A DNA stretch of 64,000 nucleotides from Mermis nigrescens. Lineage: Eukaryota > Nematoda > Enoplea > Mermithida > Mermithidae. A program made the translations under genes and the position numbers. Of the stretch, positions 61,134 through 64,000 are shown piece by piece (within the stretch, counting starts at the first letter, position 1; the number at the start of each line of letters is the position of its first letter). The notes under the pieces were generated by a model. It searched no databases and was not told the DNA's origin. It was given only the letters and a program-made list of their open reading frames with translations. Where the stretch lies: assembly GCA_036768485.1 (NCBI GenBank), contig JAVLUZ010000629.1, positions 62,001-126,000 on the forward strand, given 5' to 3'.

Positions 61134-61223
61134 GTTATTTCCATCGAAAACTTTGAAGACATATTTTGCAAATTTGGACGGATCACCATGAGGAAAAAAT
61201 TGTTTATAAATAGCCTGGAATTC
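61134..61223 (-). CDS. NCS1: Frequenin/NCS-1 exon (first visible exon; N-terminus lies outside the window)
   Basis: Reads [20 protein letters not shown] then [10 protein letters not shown], thirty codons in phase 0. The FFPxGDPSKFA block is diagnostic of NCS-1/frequenin and close relatives and spans the linker between EF1 and EF2. Acceptor GATAG above 61223 and strong donor GTGAGT below 61134. About 46-50 residues (myristoylation site and cryptic EF1) are missing compared with the family length of about 190. I looked for the expected Trp-His/Tyr-Lys-Gly-Phe block on the minus strand up to 64000 and did not find it, so the first exon(s) must lie beyond the window and this intron exceeds 2.7 kb. 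Confidence 0.93.
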
Positions 61224-61270
61224 CTATCAAGCAAAAGAATTAAAGCTTTTAATTTTGTATATCGGTCAAT

Positions 61271-61700
61271 CATGATCTTAGGGGGGATGGGGGGATTCCC
61301 CCAAAAAAGTTTCAACCCCCCCAGAAATTTTTCACCTCCCCTAGAATTCGCGATTTTCCGAAAAATTCTAAAAAGTTCGTAGGAAAGTTGCTGTCTTAAG
61401 CGTTTTTAGCTATCTGATAGCTCAAAAATGTCAAAGTTCCAGCGCTTGGTGCCTTATAGTCCTTTTTTGACTATATTCTATTCAAGTATTCGATTTTGTT
61501 TTATTAACTTTAATTTTTTAACGTTTTTATGCTCTAGAAAAATAGAGCATGGCCAGAAACGCACCGCATCATCAGAAACGTCATAAAAAAGCGCACAGCA
61601 TCATCAGAAACGTCATAAAAAGGTGTTTTTGACACGTACACAAATTTTTTAAGCACAAAACGACATTTAATACTAATTTACGGGGCTAATCCTCCGAATT
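61271..61700 (+). repeat. Family E copy
   Basis: Left end CATGATCTTAGGGGGG, CTCTAGAAAAATAGAGCATGG inside (written here as family marker), with a local duplication of GCATCATCAGAAACGTCATA. The right end is lost. Confidence 0.65.
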
Positions 61701-61984
61701 CGCAAGATTAACAAATACGTATGCAAAATATCGCATTTTATACATCATAGGTAGCGCTTTAGCTAGCGCGTACCTATAATATAATTGAGTACCCCTAACA
61801 CCTATGCACCCCCAGCAACAACCTCGGAAACTTCTATATTGTGCGGTTTCTCTAAAAGATGGATAATAAAAAAATTCGCTGCCAGTGTTTCTTGTGTTTC
61901 TTAAACATTAATACATCGTGTGTAAAGAGCTTGTAAACTTTTACCGTAACGTTGCAACTTTATACTTTTCCAAATTTTGGTCGA

Positions 61985-62585
61985 CTTGGCTAAAAGCTAC
62001 TTATGTATATGCCTAAAGTCGCAAATTCTGCTAAAAAATCAGACTTTCTATAGGCAACGCAAAAAAATCAAAGTATATTCTGCGACCACTTAAGAAAGTG
62101 TAGTACCCTACTTCAAGTAATTTTCAATGCTTCACATAAGAGTGTATAAGCACAATCTTAAAATGTGTACTTTTTTGTAAATTGCTTGCAAGTTGCGGTG
62201 CTGAAACTTGCTTCGTATCGTGATTGATAGAAAACTAAGTGTAATTGTATTTAAAGGTGTTTCATTTTGTTATCATGAGCATTATAGCTAGCAAACCTGG
62301 CCGTCGGATTGGTTGAAAAGTGCACGCGATCGTTGCGGGCATGCAAGCGTAATTGCCCAAGTCCATTTCGCGTAGCTTACACGTTCCCTACTACTTTAAA
62401 CCAATAATTTCTTTAATTAGCTTGGTTGCATCAGTGTTAGCTATTTCATTCAATTTGGCTTAAAAAGTTTTCCTACTTTTGCTCCATCTACTTTCCCTAT
62501 AGCTACTGCGCAGCTTAAACTTGCTGTTTTTCAATCATTTTTTGGTTCAATACTTTATTTCAATCTGCAGACCGCAGAAAATCAG
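61985..62585 (-). repeat. Partial foldback element G, inverted relative to 53.9 kb
   Basis: TATATGCCTAAAGTCGCAAA to TTCTGCGACC matches one arm. 62110-62580 matches the interior of the 53.9 kb copy in reverse (CTTGCTTCGTATCGTGATTG, TAGCTACTGCGCAGC), ending TCTGCAGACCGCAGAAAA. Confidence 0.7.
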
Positions 62586-63920
62586 ACTTAGATCAGAGCT
62601 AGATTTAACTTGACTCGGGCTCAAACCTGGTTTACTTTTAATCTGTTGAAGAGAATATGAGCAAAACTTAAGTCTGACTTAAGCAAGGCTTAAGCCAAAT
62701 ATTAGCATGGCTTAATTCTTAATTTTACGAAGTCCGATTTAAGCGAAGCTTGGGGAAGCCAAGCTTAAGCCTAGCTTGTTCTTATTAACTAGATATCACT
62801 TAAAGCGGGTGAAGTTCCATTTTCAAGAGTAGTTTAGCCACACATTTATCGAGGGTTGGGGGCGGTTTGGCAGGACCCCAAAATCTGGAAGACCACCCTA
62901 AAATTCGACAGACCTGATGAAAAAAGTCGAAAAATGGTGTTTTTTGCCTACTATAAATTTTCGGCACCTTTTTTATCTTTTTAACTTTACGAATTGTTGG
63001 ACCTCAGACGCCCGTAGTTCGGTTGCTGTCCTCGATATGATTCTGGCTATTCCAGGGCTGAATTTTTAAAATTTTCGATTAAATCTAATTAAATTGAAGA
63101 AGTGGATTATATAAAATTCATGCTAACAATAGACGAATTATTAACAATCATGCTGTTCGATTCAAACTCAAACAGTACTTGCATCTACATTCCTTTATTT
63201 TATTTTCCTTTGCACTTTTTATAAATATTGTTTTCGAAGTGACAATTCTTATTCTATTTATTTTTGTTCTTCAAGATAGTTTGCTTGATATTTCACTCGT
63301 TTCCACTTTAATACTGTTAGTACCCACCCACCCAAATATTTTTTGCATTTTGAAAAAAAGTTAACGAATACTGAAAAAATTCAAATAATATTTTTTATTA
63401 TTATTCAACAGATTTATTCGCCAATAATTGATTATTATGAGTTGGATATCTTTTAATTATGAAATAAATTTCATTTTACTGAATCGGATATCCTTCAATA
63501 TTTCATTAACTGAATATTTATCAAACTTAATTAACCCAAATAAACATTTAAAAAGTAGACGTCGCGAAATAATGTACTTATTAGAAAATTTGTCGAAAAT
63601 ATATATTTTTACGGATGCATACGTAGACAAATAATGTATGTGGTACATGAAATGCCAAGTTTTTATCGTATTCTGTTCTGCCATCGCATGTAATTACCAG
63701 AAATATTTATTCCAATCCTTTTAATGATTAATATTCCGCCTAGCGAGCCTACACAAATAGCTCAGCCGCTGAACAAAATACAAATTGTCCGAGCGTGAGA
63801 AATATTAAAAGGTTACGTAAACATCGTAAAAAGTGCGGAAAAAACATTGTTTGTAATTTTGTTCGCAAACACGCACGCACATACATAAAACAAATTGACT
63901 TTTATCTATTAAACACGCGA
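62586..63920. other. AT-rich intron sequence
   Basis: 62590-62790 is a degenerate CTTAAGC/GCTTAAG-rich stretch. 62825-63040 has weak family A-like ends (CACACATTTATCGAGG, GTCCTCGATATG). The remainder shows no exon or repeat that I can name. Confidence 0.4.
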
Positions 63921-63923
63921 GCA

Positions 63924-64000
63924 CTAGAAAAGAAAAATGCTCCGATGGAACAAAAACGACGAATATACTTTGGATTGTGGATTATAAAGTATTTTAAAGG
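63924..64000 (+). mobile_element. Left arm of another foldback element G, cut by the window edge
   Basis: CTAGAAAAGAAAAATGCTCC then GATGGAACAAAAACGACGAA and ATACTTTGGATTGTGGATTA match the left arms at 5489 and 53886. Confidence 0.85.

Noticed and set aside
63457..63684. Minus-strand frame near the right edge as a possible first NCS-1 exon
   Set aside because: It lacks the myristoylation start and the expected Trp-containing block and has AT-driven composition.

Overview
The window is AT-rich eukaryotic (metazoan) DNA. Two conserved animal genes are split into short exons by long introns, there are many nested transposable elements, and nothing looks like an operon. The species cannot be read from the sequence. 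The frequenin-type calcium sensor and the transposon mix would fit an arthropod or another invertebrate, which is inference.

Layout. 1-26.7 kb: no cellular gene found. It holds MITE-like repeats, a foldback element split by a 1.7 kb hAT-like element (5.5-7.9 kb), a deleted hAT transposon with transposase remnants (15.0-17.0 kb) and a decayed non-LTR retrotransposon (17.3-23.7 kb) that is itself interrupted by a 2.4 kb hAT-like element and a MITE. 26.8-49.2 kb, plus strand: a complete five-exon gene for PREB/SEC12, the ER-anchored WD-repeat exchange factor of SAR1. The five exons join in phase to 508 codons spread over 22.4 kb. 49.2-52.4 kb: intergenic. 52.4-61.2 kb, minus strand: the last four exons of a frequenin/NCS-1 gene (140 residues); its first exon(s) lie beyond the right edge. 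The two genes are convergent.

Most of the remaining DNA falls into a few repeat families, which I name A to H plus T for reference. A (TIR CAYACSTGGGC, about 170-270 bp), B (TIR CAGGCACGTAGCTG, about 165 bp), C (TIR CAGKGGCGGATYYAGG, about 165-195 bp), E and F (about 400 bp, ends near CATACATGCAC) all show 8-bp target-site duplications that can be read directly. So do larger elements whose ends carry hexamer-like arrays (GGGGCC, GGGGTC, GGATCC). Eight-bp duplications and these termini point to the hAT superfamily. G is a foldback element, T has TIR TAGTCTGTTTCAC, D is a dispersed repeat rich in the hairpin GGCGC-TTC-GCGCC, and H is a G/C-tract repeat.

The most noteworthy observations are serial insertion of three elements at one 9-bp site (38.8-39.8 kb), frame-precise nested insertions, a constant short hairpin shared by otherwise unrelated repeats, and arrays of a GTGTAAA motif next to exons of both genes.
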